Shown here in pieces: positions 1 to 4,580 of a DNA stretch of 6,732 nucleotides. The DNA is from Anaerolineales bacterium. Its GTDB lineage: Bacteria > Chloroflexota > Anaerolineae > Anaerolineales > JABWBV01. The stretch is taken from positions 1 through 6,732 of the forward strand of contig JALUWE010000514.1 of the NCBI GenBank assembly GCA_027019845.1, given 5' to 3'. The first letter of the stretch is position 1; the number at the start of each line of letters is the position of its first letter. Both the position numbers and the translations under genes were made by a program. The notes below the pieces were generated by a model, which was not told where the DNA came from, ran no database searches, and saw nothing but the letters and a program-made list of their open reading frames with translations.

Positions 1-7
1 AGGATGC

Positions 8-55
8 ACTCCCTATCCCTATCCCACTCCCTATCCCTATCCCACTCCCTATCCC
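8..55. repeat. 18-bp C-rich tandem repeat, 2.7 copies
   Basis: The unit ACTCCCTATCCCTATCCC occurs at 8-25 and 26-43 without change, with 12 bases of a third copy at 44-55. Inside each unit CCCTAT is itself repeated, so this is a nested minisatellite. It lies beyond the 3' end of the cofC transcript and probably continues or begins just outside the window's left edge. The reading frame across it (a Ser-Leu-His repeat) is an artefact of the repeat and not a gene. Confidence 0.9.
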
Positions 56-62
56 CACCCCC

Positions 63-106
63 CATCCTTCGACTACGAGCGGCTGCGCCGCCCTCCGCTC
101 AGGATG
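63..106 (-). repeat. Hairpin repeat element, copy E, downstream of cofC
   Basis: Read on the minus strand, CATCCT (106-101) pairs with AGGATG (68-63). Opposed GA dinucleotides follow at 100-99 and 70-69. The interior can fold again: GAGCGG at 77-82 is complementary to CCGCTC at 95-100. The CT-GAG ... CGA-AG framework is the same as in the four elements at 3011-3038, 3135-3158, 3302-3325 and 3477-3501, but in the opposite orientation and with a longer interior. It starts 44 bases after the cofC stop, so it could also act as a 3' hairpin for that transcript. No T-run follows, so it is not a classical intrinsic terminator. Confidence 0.7.
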
Positions 107-107
107 T

Positions 108-131
108 AATTACCCAATTACCCAATTACCC
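108..131. repeat. 8-bp tandem repeat, 3 copies
   Basis: AATTACCC occurs three times without change at 108-115, 116-123 and 124-131 (GGGTAATT on the other strand). It lies directly between hairpin copy E and the stop codon of cofC. A short direct repeat of this kind is a candidate for length variation between strains. No function can be assigned from the sequence. Confidence 0.9.
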
Positions 132-149
132 CCATCAGAACGCACGAAC

Positions 150-776
150 TCAAACCATCTCCAACACCCCGATGCTCAAGCGCAAATTTTCGCTCAGCAG
201 CTCGAGGTCTTCGGGCCAGTCCACATCCAGCGCCAGGGAATCCAGTTCGCAAATTTCCAGGCGCGCGCCGGCCCTACGCGCGTGCGCGCAATGGCGGTTA
301 AACGAACCCTGCCCATAGTCGAACCGGATCAGGTCCGGCGGAGCGACCAGCATGACATTGGTACCCTTACTGCGCCGGTCGGGCGCGATCACCACGCAGG
401 GGTTGGTATTGCCCATCTCGACCATCTGCTGCACATCATCCGGGTCCAACAGCGGCAAATCCGCGGGCACCACCAGAACGCCATGCACACCATAGGCCTT
501 GGCTACCACGCTGGCGCGCGTCAACGCCATGTTCAGGCCCGGATTACCGTTCTCCAACAGCGTGCGCGCGCCCTGCTCGCGCGCCACGGCCAGCGCTTCC
601 GGATCACGGCTGACCACCAGCACATCCTCAACCCCTTTCACCTCATGGAGGGTGTTGACCGTCTGGATCAACATCTGTTTGTTCAATTCCATTCTTTGTT
701 CGATTGTCAGCGCCTCTGCCAGGCGGGACTTCCCCCTACGGAGCGGTTTGACCGGGACAATAGCCCATAAACTCAT
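150..776 (-). CDS. cofC: CofC/FbiD-type phospholactate or PEP guanylyltransferase (F420 biosynthesis)
   Basis: This 208-residue protein has the usual length of CofC/FbiD, a small nucleotidyltransferase of the GT-A fold. The family joins GTP to 2-phospholactate or phosphoenolpyruvate, giving the activated side-chain donor for coenzyme F420; it acts in the cytosol. Visible family motifs are the N-terminal VPVKPLRRGKSRLA (7-20, nucleotide binding), PADLPLL (104-110, metal-binding Asp), KGTN (137-140), YGQGSFNRH (154-162) and LDVDWPEDL (183-191). The ATG overlaps the cofD stop as ATGA at 773-776. A GGAG ribosome site lies 8 bases upstream, inside cofD, so the gene can be translated both by coupling and independently. 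It is the last gene of the minus-strand unit. Which substrate is used cannot be read from these motifs; the neighbouring nitroreductase favours phosphoenolpyruvate. Confidence 0.93.
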   Translation of the reverse strand: MSLWAIVPVKPLRRGKSRLAEALTIEQRMELNKQMLIQTVNTLHEVKGVEDVLVVSRDPEALAVAREQGARTLLENGNPGLNMALTRASVVAKAYGVHGVLVVPADLPLLDPDDVQQMVEMGNTNPCVVIAPDRRSKGTNVMLVAPPDLIRFDYGQGSFNRHCAHARRAGARLEICELDSLALDVDWPEDLELLSENLRLSIGVLEMV

Positions 777-1726
777 CGTTGTTTCTCCGACTTACGTTTT
801 ACGATCTCCTCACCAAATTTCAGCACTTCTTCCGCCAACTGTTTGCGGTCGGCAAGGGTTCGCATGATAGTAGCAGTGACAAAGGGTTCGATGCCCAGGG
901 CACGGATTTCAGCAGTCTGGAGGGAATCTACCTTATCAAAAACGAAGCCGTCGATCAATGCGTCAAAATGCCTAGCAACGGCTAGCGCGGAGGGTTGGAT
1001 ACCCAATTCGGCATACATCTTGGCCGCCGGCCCCTTGACCGCCTGCCCGCCGATGATCGAGGAGACGGCCACCGCAGGCCGGGCTGCTACGGCCTCCCGC
1101 ACCCCGGGCACGCTCACAACGGGATCGATGCTCACCCACGGGTTGGAGGGGCAGATCACGATCAGGTCGGCATCCCGCAGGGCCTCCAGCACCCCGGGCG
1201 CGGGGGCGGCCCGCTCGGCCCCCTCGAAGCGGAAGCCGGTGACTTGCGGCTCGCATTTCCGCCGGACAAAATACTCCTGAAAGGGTAACTCCCCCTCGGG
1301 GGTCAGCACGATGGTGGGGAGGGGGTCGTCGCTCATGGGTAACACGGTTGGCCCCACGCCCCAGGCGCGGCAAAAATCCGCGGTGATCTGGCTGAGGGGT
1401 TGGCCGGCGCGCAGGCGGCGGGTGCGTTCGAGGTGCGTGCCCAGGTCGCGGTCTCCCAGCCGGAACCAGGACGGACCGCCGAGGGCGGCCAACGATTCGA
1501 GCGCGTGCCAAGTCTCGTCCGCGCGGCCCCAGCCGGTGGCCGGGTTGGCGAGTCCTGCCAGGGTGTAGCACACCGTATCCAGGTCGGGGCAGATTTTCAG
1601 GCCCAGGTGCTCGAAATCGTCGCCGGTGTTGACGATGATGGTCAGGTTTTCGGGGGGCAGGGCCTGCGCCAGGCCGTGAGCCAGTTTCGCGCCGCCCACC
1701 CCTCCGGCAAGTGCGGTGACTTTCAT
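773..1726 (-). CDS. cofD: CofD/FbiA-type phospholactate (enolpyruvate) transferase, F420 biosynthesis
   Basis: The 317-residue product has the normal CofD/FbiA length. The enzyme moves the phospholactyl or phosphoenolpyruvyl group from the CofC product onto the deazaflavin Fo, making F420-0 or dehydro-F420-0. Family signatures in order: AGGVGGAKLAHGL (7-19, nucleotide-binding glycine loop), VNTGDDF (32-38), the PDLDT acidic motif (47-51), GWG (65-67), then LGDRDLGTHLERT, MSDDP, CPSNP and SIIGGQAVKGPAAKM in the C-terminal half. The ATG lies 3 bases after the TGA of the upstream nitroreductase and has no strong ribosome site of its own, which suggests translational coupling. Its own stop overlaps cofC. 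The C-terminus is lysine- and arginine-rich (VKRKSEKQR). No frameshift or missing motif was seen. Identification is secure. Confidence 0.96.
   Translation of the reverse strand: MKVTALAGGVGGAKLAHGLAQALPPENLTIIVNTGDDFEHLGLKICPDLDTVCYTLAGLANPATGWGRADETWHALESLAALGGPSWFRLGDRDLGTHLERTRRLRAGQPLSQITADFCRAWGVGPTVLPMSDDPLPTIVLTPEGELPFQEYFVRRKCEPQVTGFRFEGAERAAPAPGVLEALRDADLIVICPSNPWVSIDPVVSVPGVREAVAARPAVAVSSIIGGQAVKGPAAKMYAELGIQPSALAVARHFDALIDGFVFDKVDSLQTAEIRALGIEPFVTATIMRTLADRKQLAEEVLKFGEEIVKRKSEKQR
785..788 (-). promoter_or_regulatory. Ribosome binding site of cofC
   Basis: GGAG on the minus strand lies 8 bases before the cofC ATG and within the last codons of cofD. It supports the ATG at 776 as the start despite the 4-base overlap with cofD. 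Confidence 0.75.
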
Positions 1727-1729
1727 GTT

Positions 1730-2365
1730 TCAATCTTCGATCTCATCAAAAAACAAGGTGACTTCTTCGATAGGTTTGCGTTGGCGGACGCGAGGCGGCG
1801 CCGCGGGGTAGCCGATCAGCAACATCCCTTGCGGCTGCCAGTCCGCGGGCAGGTCGAGGGCCTGGCGGACGGTCTGTTGTGCGAACAGGGGCGCGCACAC
1901 CCACACGCCGCCCAGCCCCTCGGCGTGTGCGGCCAGCAGCATTTGCCCGCCCGCCAGGGCCAGGCTTTGCACCGCCATGAGAAACTCGGCGCGCTGGCGG
2001 CGGGTGTCCGGGTAGTTGTCCATATCGGCCAGGGTCAGGCAGAGCACGATGACGAGGGGGGCCTGGGTGATGCGGGCGCGGGAACGCTGCACCTGAGCTT
2101 CGACTTCTTCGGGCGGGAGGCCGTCGGCCAGCAGGTCGCGGCGGAAGTCGGCGGCCATGCTTTCGGCCAGGCGGGTTTTGGGTTGCGGGCTGGTGAGCAC
2201 TGCGAAGCGCCAGGGCTGGCGGTTGTGCGCGTTGGGCGCGCGGGTGCCGGTTGTCAGGATGCGGTGGATGATCGGGCGCGGCACCGCGCGCGGGTCGAAA
2301 CGCCGCACCGAATGGCGGGTGCGCAGAAAACTATGGAGTTGGTCGGCGGTTGGAGGGGTGCTCAC
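1730..2365 (-). CDS. Stand-alone FbiB-C-terminal-like nitroreductase (probable dehydro-F420 reductase)
   Basis: This 211-residue protein is an FMN-dependent nitroreductase-fold enzyme. RHSVRRF (17-23) is the N-terminal FMN-phosphate motif, and APNAHNRQPWRF (43-54) is the second FMN-contacting segment. The central MAADFRRDLLADGLPPEEV and the late GGVWV and IGYPAAPP stretches resemble the C-terminal domain of mycobacterial FbiB from memory of that family; no alignment was run. That domain reduces dehydro-F420-0. Here it has no CofE-like N-terminal half, so it is a separate protein, as described for Thermomicrobia. The start is taken as the GTG at 2365, which overlaps the upstream stop as GTGA. 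The same frame stays open upstream to about 2656, but that part is antisense-type shadow over the PPOX gene. Membership of the nitroreductase family is certain; the dehydro-F420 reductase role is inferred from similarity plus its place directly before cofD. Confidence 0.88.
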   Translation of the reverse strand: MSTPPTADQLHSFLRTRHSVRRFDPRAVPRPIIHRILTTGTRAPNAHNRQPWRFAVLTSPQPKTRLAESMAADFRRDLLADGLPPEEVEAQVQRSRARITQAPLVIVLCLTLADMDNYPDTRRQRAEFLMAVQSLALAGGQMLLAAHAEGLGGVWVCAPLFAQQTVRQALDLPADWQPQGMLLIGYPAAPPRVRQRKPIEEVTLFFDEIED

Positions 2366-2763
2366 CAGTTGTAGGGAAAGGTCTTGTCTGGCTTGATCTT
2401 GTAGATCACGCGCACATCGCCAGGGCGGATGTTGAAGCGCGGGTTGCCGGTGTATTTGCGGCTCAGCGCGTGGATGTGTTCTTCTGCGCCGTCTTCGGTG
2501 ATCTCGACCACGCGGCCGCGCACCTGAAGGTAGCGGTAGGGGTTGTGCGGGTCTGCGATCAGCAGGGCGACCTGGGGCCGGGCGCGCATGTTCCGGTCTT
2601 TCACCCGGCCTTTGACCGAGTTGATTAAAATGAAATCGCCCTCGGTGCTGAACCATACGGGAGTCACCTGGGGCGAACCGTCGGGCATGGTGGTGGCAAG
2701 GTATGCGAATGCCCGTGTCTTCTCCTTGAAAAGATCAAGGTATTCTTTTGGATAAGATGTCAT
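2362..2763 (-). CDS. PPOX-class F420-dependent split-barrel protein (FDOR-B-like)
   Basis: The 133-residue protein belongs to the pyridoxamine-5'-phosphate-oxidase-like split beta-barrel flavin/deazaflavin fold. Typical stretches are FAYLATTMPDGSPQVTPVWF (19-38), KGRVKDRNMR (51-60, with the basic residues that bind the cofactor phosphate tail in this family) and DPHNPYRYLQVRGRV (71-85). They match the short single-domain F420-dependent oxidoreductases, whose substrates are mostly unknown. The ATG at 2763 is preferred over the in-frame ATG at 2790, because GGAGG lies 8 bases before it and family members begin near this point. It is the first gene of the minus-strand unit, so an F420 user is co-expressed with the biosynthesis genes. 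Use of F420 rather than FMN or heme is inferred from motifs and context. Confidence 0.9.
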   Translation of the reverse strand: MTSYPKEYLDLFKEKTRAFAYLATTMPDGSPQVTPVWFSTEGDFILINSVKGRVKDRNMRARPQVALLIADPHNPYRYLQVRGRVVEITEDGAEEHIHALSRKYTGNPRFNIRPGDVRVIYKIKPDKTFPYNW

Positions 2764-2771
2764 TCCGTGTG

Positions 2772-2776
2772 CCTCC
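2772..2776 (-). promoter_or_regulatory. Ribosome binding site of the PPOX gene
   Basis: A full GGAGG lies 8 bases upstream of the ATG at 2763. It is the best Shine-Dalgarno match in the window and fixes the start of the first gene of the F420 unit. Confidence 0.88.
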
Positions 2777-2792
2777 AAAAATTCCGGCACTC

Positions 2793-2798
2793 ATTATA
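2793..2798 (-). promoter_or_regulatory. -10 box of the F420 unit promoter
   Basis: The minus strand carries an exact TATAAT. Initiation about 7 bases downstream, near 2786, would give a leader of roughly 23 bases that contains the GGAGG site. No good -35 hexamer lies at 16-18 bases (the best is TAAGAA). Two direct AAGAATC copies (2829-2823 and 2820-2814, 9 bases apart) occupy the -35 region, which could mean activator-assisted initiation. The position relative to the gene makes this box credible. Confidence 0.65.
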
Positions 2799-2841
2799 CC
2801 GTTTCGCAAGCGGGATTCTTACGATTCTTGGAGGCAGATAA

Positions 2842-2862
2842 AAGATTTCAAACGGAAATCTT
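2842..2862. promoter_or_regulatory. Perfect 8-bp dyad upstream of the F420 promoter
   Basis: AAGATTTC (2842-2849) and GAAATCTT (2855-2862) are exact inverted copies around a 5-base centre. On the minus strand the right arm runs into TTTT, so it could be a weak AT-rich terminator for transcripts coming from the Rhs side. Equally, it has the form of an operator palindrome 44-70 bases upstream of the TATAAT box. The sequence alone does not decide between these. Confidence 0.45.
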
Positions 2863-2905
2863 ATGTTTCAGGACTTACGCAGATCACAAAAGCACACCCC
2901 CCGGA

Positions 2906-2989
2906 ACACAGAGACCCGCTAAGCACACACAAAGCGCACAGAGAAAAAAACTCCGTGTCACTCCGTGAAATCTCCATGAAACTCTGTGT
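2906..2989. repeat. Imperfect inverted repeat rich in CACAGAG/CTCTGTG
   Basis: ACACAGAG (2906-2913) and CTCTGTGT (2982-2989) are exact inverted ends. In the centre, CACAGAG (2937-2943) faces CTCCGTG (2951-2957) across an A7 stretch. On the minus strand this central pair forms seven base pairs including one G-U, with a U7 loop. The whole block reads as a decayed palindrome built from CACAGA-like words. There is no coding signal in it; the open frame through it is the tail of the degraded Rhs fragment. Confidence 0.6.
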
Positions 2990-3010
2990 AAACACCCCTG
3001 TCCCCCTGTC

Positions 3011-3038
3011 ATTCTGAGGGGCGTCAGCCCCGAAGAAT
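3011..3038 (+). repeat. Hairpin repeat element, copy D (best folded)
   Basis: The fold is almost perfect: ATTCT (3011-3015) with AGAAT (3034-3038), opposed GA pairs (3016-3017 and 3032-3033), then GGGGC (3018-3022) with GCCCC (3027-3031) around a GTCA loop. The GA/GA step is the arrangement that forms sheared G-A pairs in structured nucleic acid. A 9-base direct repeat CCTGTCATT lies at 3005-3013 (overlapping the left edge) and 3056-3064. The element sits just past the last recognisable Rhs motif. Confidence 0.75.
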
Positions 3039-3134
3039 CTGGGAGCGCAGCCCATCCTGTCATTAGTGTAAACTCCGTACCCATGGCCCCGTTCTTCCAC
3101 TCGTACCAGTTGCCGACGAAGCTGGTGGTCACGA

Positions 3135-3158
3135 GCCTGCCCTGAGCCTGACAAAGGG
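3135..3158 (+). repeat. Hairpin repeat element, copy B, inside the Rhs fragment
   Basis: CCCT (3140-3143) pairs with AGGG (3155-3158), followed inward by GA (3144-3145) opposite AA (3153-3154), so one opposed G has changed. On the minus strand the inserted block is 3157-3135 (23 bases). It lies between the Rhs words STVN and VTTSFVGN, with two extra bases (3134-3133) before the frame resumes. It shares most positions with copy A, including the GGCTCAGG-like core and the CAGGC end. Confidence 0.78.
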
Positions 3159-3301
3159 TTGACGGTGCTCTGGACGCGTTGCCCGTTGCCGTCATACACA
3201 AAGCTGGCCACGCTCACGCCGTCGCGGGACACGTCCACCAGCCGGTTTTCCGCGTCGTAGGTCAGGATGTAGGCGTTGCCGTCCACGATGCGGCTGGTCA
3301 T

Positions 3302-3325
3302 GCCTGTCCTGAGTTTACCGAAGGA
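3302..3325 (+). repeat. Hairpin repeat element, copy A, inside the Rhs fragment
   Basis: TCCT (3307-3310) pairs with AGGA (3322-3325), with opposed GA pairs at 3311-3312 and 3320-3321 and a 7-base interior. Removing the 23 bases 3324-3302 joins GGC AAT to ATG ACC and restores the canonical Rhs reading NGN-MTSR exactly. The block is therefore a clean insertion, and its length (not a multiple of 3) explains the frame change here. Confidence 0.82.
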
Positions 3326-3476
3326 TTGCCGTTCTGGTCGTAGCCCGCGGCGTAGGCCTGCGGCCCCACCACGAAGCGCAGCGCGCCGTTCCGGTACAGT
3401 CCCGTTTGGCCGGGCAGGATGTCGCGGCCGTCGAAGGTTCGCGCACCGCTGCCGCGGTGATAGACGTGCTGCCGAG

Positions 3477-3501
3477 ACTTGTGCTGAGCGAAGTCGAAGC
3501 A
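3477..3501 (+). repeat. Hairpin repeat element, copy C, in-frame in the Rhs core motif
   Basis: TGCT (3482-3485) pairs with AGCA (3498-3501), with opposed GA pairs at 3486-3487 and 3496-3497. On the minus strand the 24 bases 3500-3477 encode ASTSLSTS between RDH and LGSTS. Removing them restores the Rhs signature DHLGSTS without a scar. With 24 bases this copy keeps the frame, unlike A and B. The outermost stem base (3501) belongs to the host codon, so the exact border is uncertain by one base. Confidence 0.82.
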
Positions 3502-3660
3502 TGATCACGCAGCAGGAAGTACAGCGTGCCGTTTTCGCGCATCGCTACACCCCCATAGTATTTGCGCTCGGTCGTCTGTCCCCCGTCTCCGGTCTGCTTC
3601 TCGTAGATGCCAGCGATGTACACGGTGGTCACGGTCTGGGTGCTGCCGTCGCTGTTGGGG

Positions 3661-3748
3661 GTGTGACGTGCGGGGTGCGACGTGCCGGTTTCAGCACCCT
3701 CAGCGCCCTCAGCGTTTCAGCGTTCCCACCTGTCTGACTTGTCTGACT
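3661..3748. repeat. Cluster of short degenerate direct repeats
   Basis: Three small families lie side by side. GTGYGACGTGC occurs at 3661-3671 and 3675-3685 with one difference. TCAGC recurs at 3691, 3700, 3709 and 3717, at 8-9 base spacing, within a CCTCAGCG-type repeat. TGTCTGACT occurs twice in tandem at 3731-3739 and 3740-3748. None is inverted, and no coding motif is visible across the cluster. It forms the left part of a repeat-only stretch that ends with the 7-bp array at 3786-3855. Confidence 0.7.
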
Positions 3749-3785
3749 GTCTCTCCACCCGTTTACATCCAACCTGCCACCGACC

Positions 3786-3855
3786 ACTGAAAACTGAACA
3801 CTGAATACTGAACACTGAATACTGAACACTGAACACTGAACACTGAACACTGAAC
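3786..3855. repeat. 7-bp tandem repeat array, about 10 copies
   Basis: Nine consecutive heptamers run from 3793 to 3855: seven are ACTGAAC and two are ACTGAAT (3800-3806 and 3814-3820). A further copy, ACTGAAA, precedes them at 3786-3792. Since 7 is not a multiple of 3, the array reads as different peptide repeats in each frame (for example CSVFSVQ on the minus strand), which produces a spurious ORF. It ends 59 bases before the methyltransferase start, so changes in copy number could alter promoter spacing. It is probably a variable-number locus. Confidence 0.92.
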
Positions 3856-3902
3856 ACCGCCCCAAATTATACCCGACGAACACCACAAACAGCATTCTGC
3901 AT

Positions 3903-3908
3903 TACAAT
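3903..3908 (+). promoter_or_regulatory. Possible -10 box for a leaderless methyltransferase transcript
   Basis: TACAAT fits the TANNNT pattern and ends 6 bases before the ATG at 3915, so transcription would start at or next to the A of the start codon. No Shine-Dalgarno sequence precedes this ATG (the bases before it are AATTACCCC), which agrees with a leaderless message. No -35 match is seen. A second candidate, TATACC at 3868-3873, would give a leader of about 34 bases without a ribosome site. Confidence 0.4.
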
Positions 3909-3914
3909 TACCCC

Positions 3915-4514
3915 ATGTCCGACGTCAGCTCCCCCAACTTTTGGGAAACCATCTACCAGAACCGCACCACCGGCTGGGACCTGGGCGGGCCTACGCCGGT
4001 TTTCTGTCGCCTGGCAGAGAGCGGTGAGTTCCCGCCCGGCAGCATGATCGTGCCCGGCGCGGGCCGCGGCTGGGACGCGCGCATGTTCGCCCGCCACGGC
4101 TTCACCGTCACCGCGGTGGACTTCGCGGCCGACGCGGTGCGCGATATGCACACGCTGGCCGACCCCGCCGCCCCCGTCGTCATCATCAAAGCCGACATCT
4201 TCAGCCTGCCGCCCATTTTTGAAAACCGTTTCGACTACGTGCTGGAATACACCTGCTTCTGCGCCATCCACCCCGACCGCCGCGGGGATTACGCCGATGT
4301 GATCCACTGGCTGCTCAAACCCGGCGGCACGTTCATCGGCCTGATCTTTCCCCTCGGAGACCACGAGGGCGGCCCGCCTTTCGCCATGTCCTCCGACCAG
4401 GTCATCCGGCTGCTCACCGAACGGGGGTTGCGCCTCATTCGCCGTGAAATCCCGCCGGATTCAGTCGAGCGCCGTAAGGGTATTGAAGAGCTGGTCATCT
4501 TACGCAAAGAGTAA
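3915..4514 (+). CDS. TPMT-like SAM-dependent methyltransferase
   Basis: This 199-residue cytosolic class I methyltransferase resembles the thiopurine/thiol/halide methyltransferase family. The N-terminal WETIYQNRTTGWDLGGPTPVF (10-30) is the family's substrate-side entry segment. Motif I for S-adenosylmethionine is IVPGAGRGWDARMFA (45-59), followed by VTAVDF (65-70), whose Asp69 would hold the ribose. DYVLEYTCFCAIHPDRR (107-123) is the hallmark central segment of TPMT-like proteins, and LKPGGTFIGLIFP (134-146) is the late Rossmann strand. The length is normal and no motif is missing. The natural acceptor is unknown; thiols, halides, or sulfur or selenium compounds are possible in this family. 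There is no ribosome site before the ATG. It leads a co-directional group with the peptidase 66 bases downstream. Confidence 0.88.
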   Translation: MSDVSSPNFWETIYQNRTTGWDLGGPTPVFCRLAESGEFPPGSMIVPGAGRGWDARMFARHGFTVTAVDFAADAVRDMHTLADPAAPVVIIKADIFSLPPIFENRFDYVLEYTCFCAIHPDRRGDYADVIHWLLKPGGTFIGLIFPLGDHEGGPPFAMSSDQVIRLLTERGLRLIRREIPPDSVERRKGIEELVILRKE

Positions 4515-4564
4515 CCCCGAAGAACACCGCCGGAACCGGCCCGGCTACATCTTCCACACTACGT

Positions 4565-4568
4565 GGAG
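4565..4568 (+). promoter_or_regulatory. Ribosome binding site of the M3 peptidase gene
   Basis: GGAG stands 12 bases before the ATG at 4581. The spacing is slightly long but similar to the 11 bases seen before the next gene. It argues against the in-frame GTG at 4563, which overlaps this site. A weaker GGAA at 4584-4587 could serve the ATG at 4593 instead. Confidence 0.5.
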
Positions 4569-4580
4569 ATCGCCCCCCCA

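Larger units (their letters stand above)
3081..3659 (-). pseudogene. Degraded Rhs/YD-repeat protein fragment
   Basis: On the minus strand, four segments in different frames carry Rhs/YD-repeat sequence. Segment 1 (3659-about 3455) reads TVYIAGIYEKQTGDGG, then MRENGTLYFLLRDH and LGSTSIT, the last two forming the Rhs core signature. Segment 2 (about 3453-3325) reads ARTFDGRDILPGQTGLYRNG and ends GYDQNGN. Segment 3 (3301-3158) carries LTYDAENRLVDV, FVYDGNGQRV and ends STVN. Segment 4 (3132-about 3081) reads VTTSFVGNWYEWKNGAMG. Intact Rhs proteins are very large surface or secreted proteins, often ending in a variable toxin; here there is no start, signal peptide or toxin tip, and stops bound both ends. 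Two of the three frame changes coincide with 23-base hairpin elements; the third is a small indel near 3454. Upstream the frame runs into short repeats. It is a non-functional remnant. Confidence 0.85.

Noticed and set aside
4..318. 104-codon plus-strand frame beginning with Ser-Leu-His repeats
   Set aside because: It is a translation of the 18-bp tandem repeat that then runs antisense into cofC.
1400..2374. 324-codon open frame on the plus strand over cofD and the nitroreductase
   Set aside because: It is antisense to two clearly recognised overlapping genes and shows no recognisable motif.
2366..2656. N-terminal extension of the nitroreductase
   Set aside because: This stretch is the PPOX gene read in another frame (a Pro/Arg-rich shadow). 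The GTG at 2365 overlapping the PPOX stop gives a normal-length nitroreductase.
2764..2790. Earlier ATG at 2790 for the PPOX gene, adding nine residues
   Set aside because: The GGAGG at 2772-2776 would lie inside that coding sequence and is correctly spaced for ATG 2763; the predicted start of transcription near 2786 would also lie downstream of ATG 2790.
2861..3508. 215-codon minus-strand frame as an intact Rhs gene
   Set aside because: Only the middle (about 3301-3158) matches Rhs in this frame. The flanks match in other frames or are repeat sequence, so it is part of a pseudogene.
3786..3855. CRISPR array
   Set aside because: The units are 7 bases in direct tandem without spacers, and no cas gene is near.
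3629..3895. 88-codon minus-strand frame with CSVFSVQ repeats
   Set aside because: The peptide repeats are produced by the 7-bp DNA array, with no start signal and no independent coding evidence.
4529..4545. Terminator between the methyltransferase and the peptidase (GCCGG/CCGGC inverted pair)
   Set aside because: It has only five pairs, no T-run follows, and the genes are closely spaced in the same direction. It is probably chance in GC-rich sequence.
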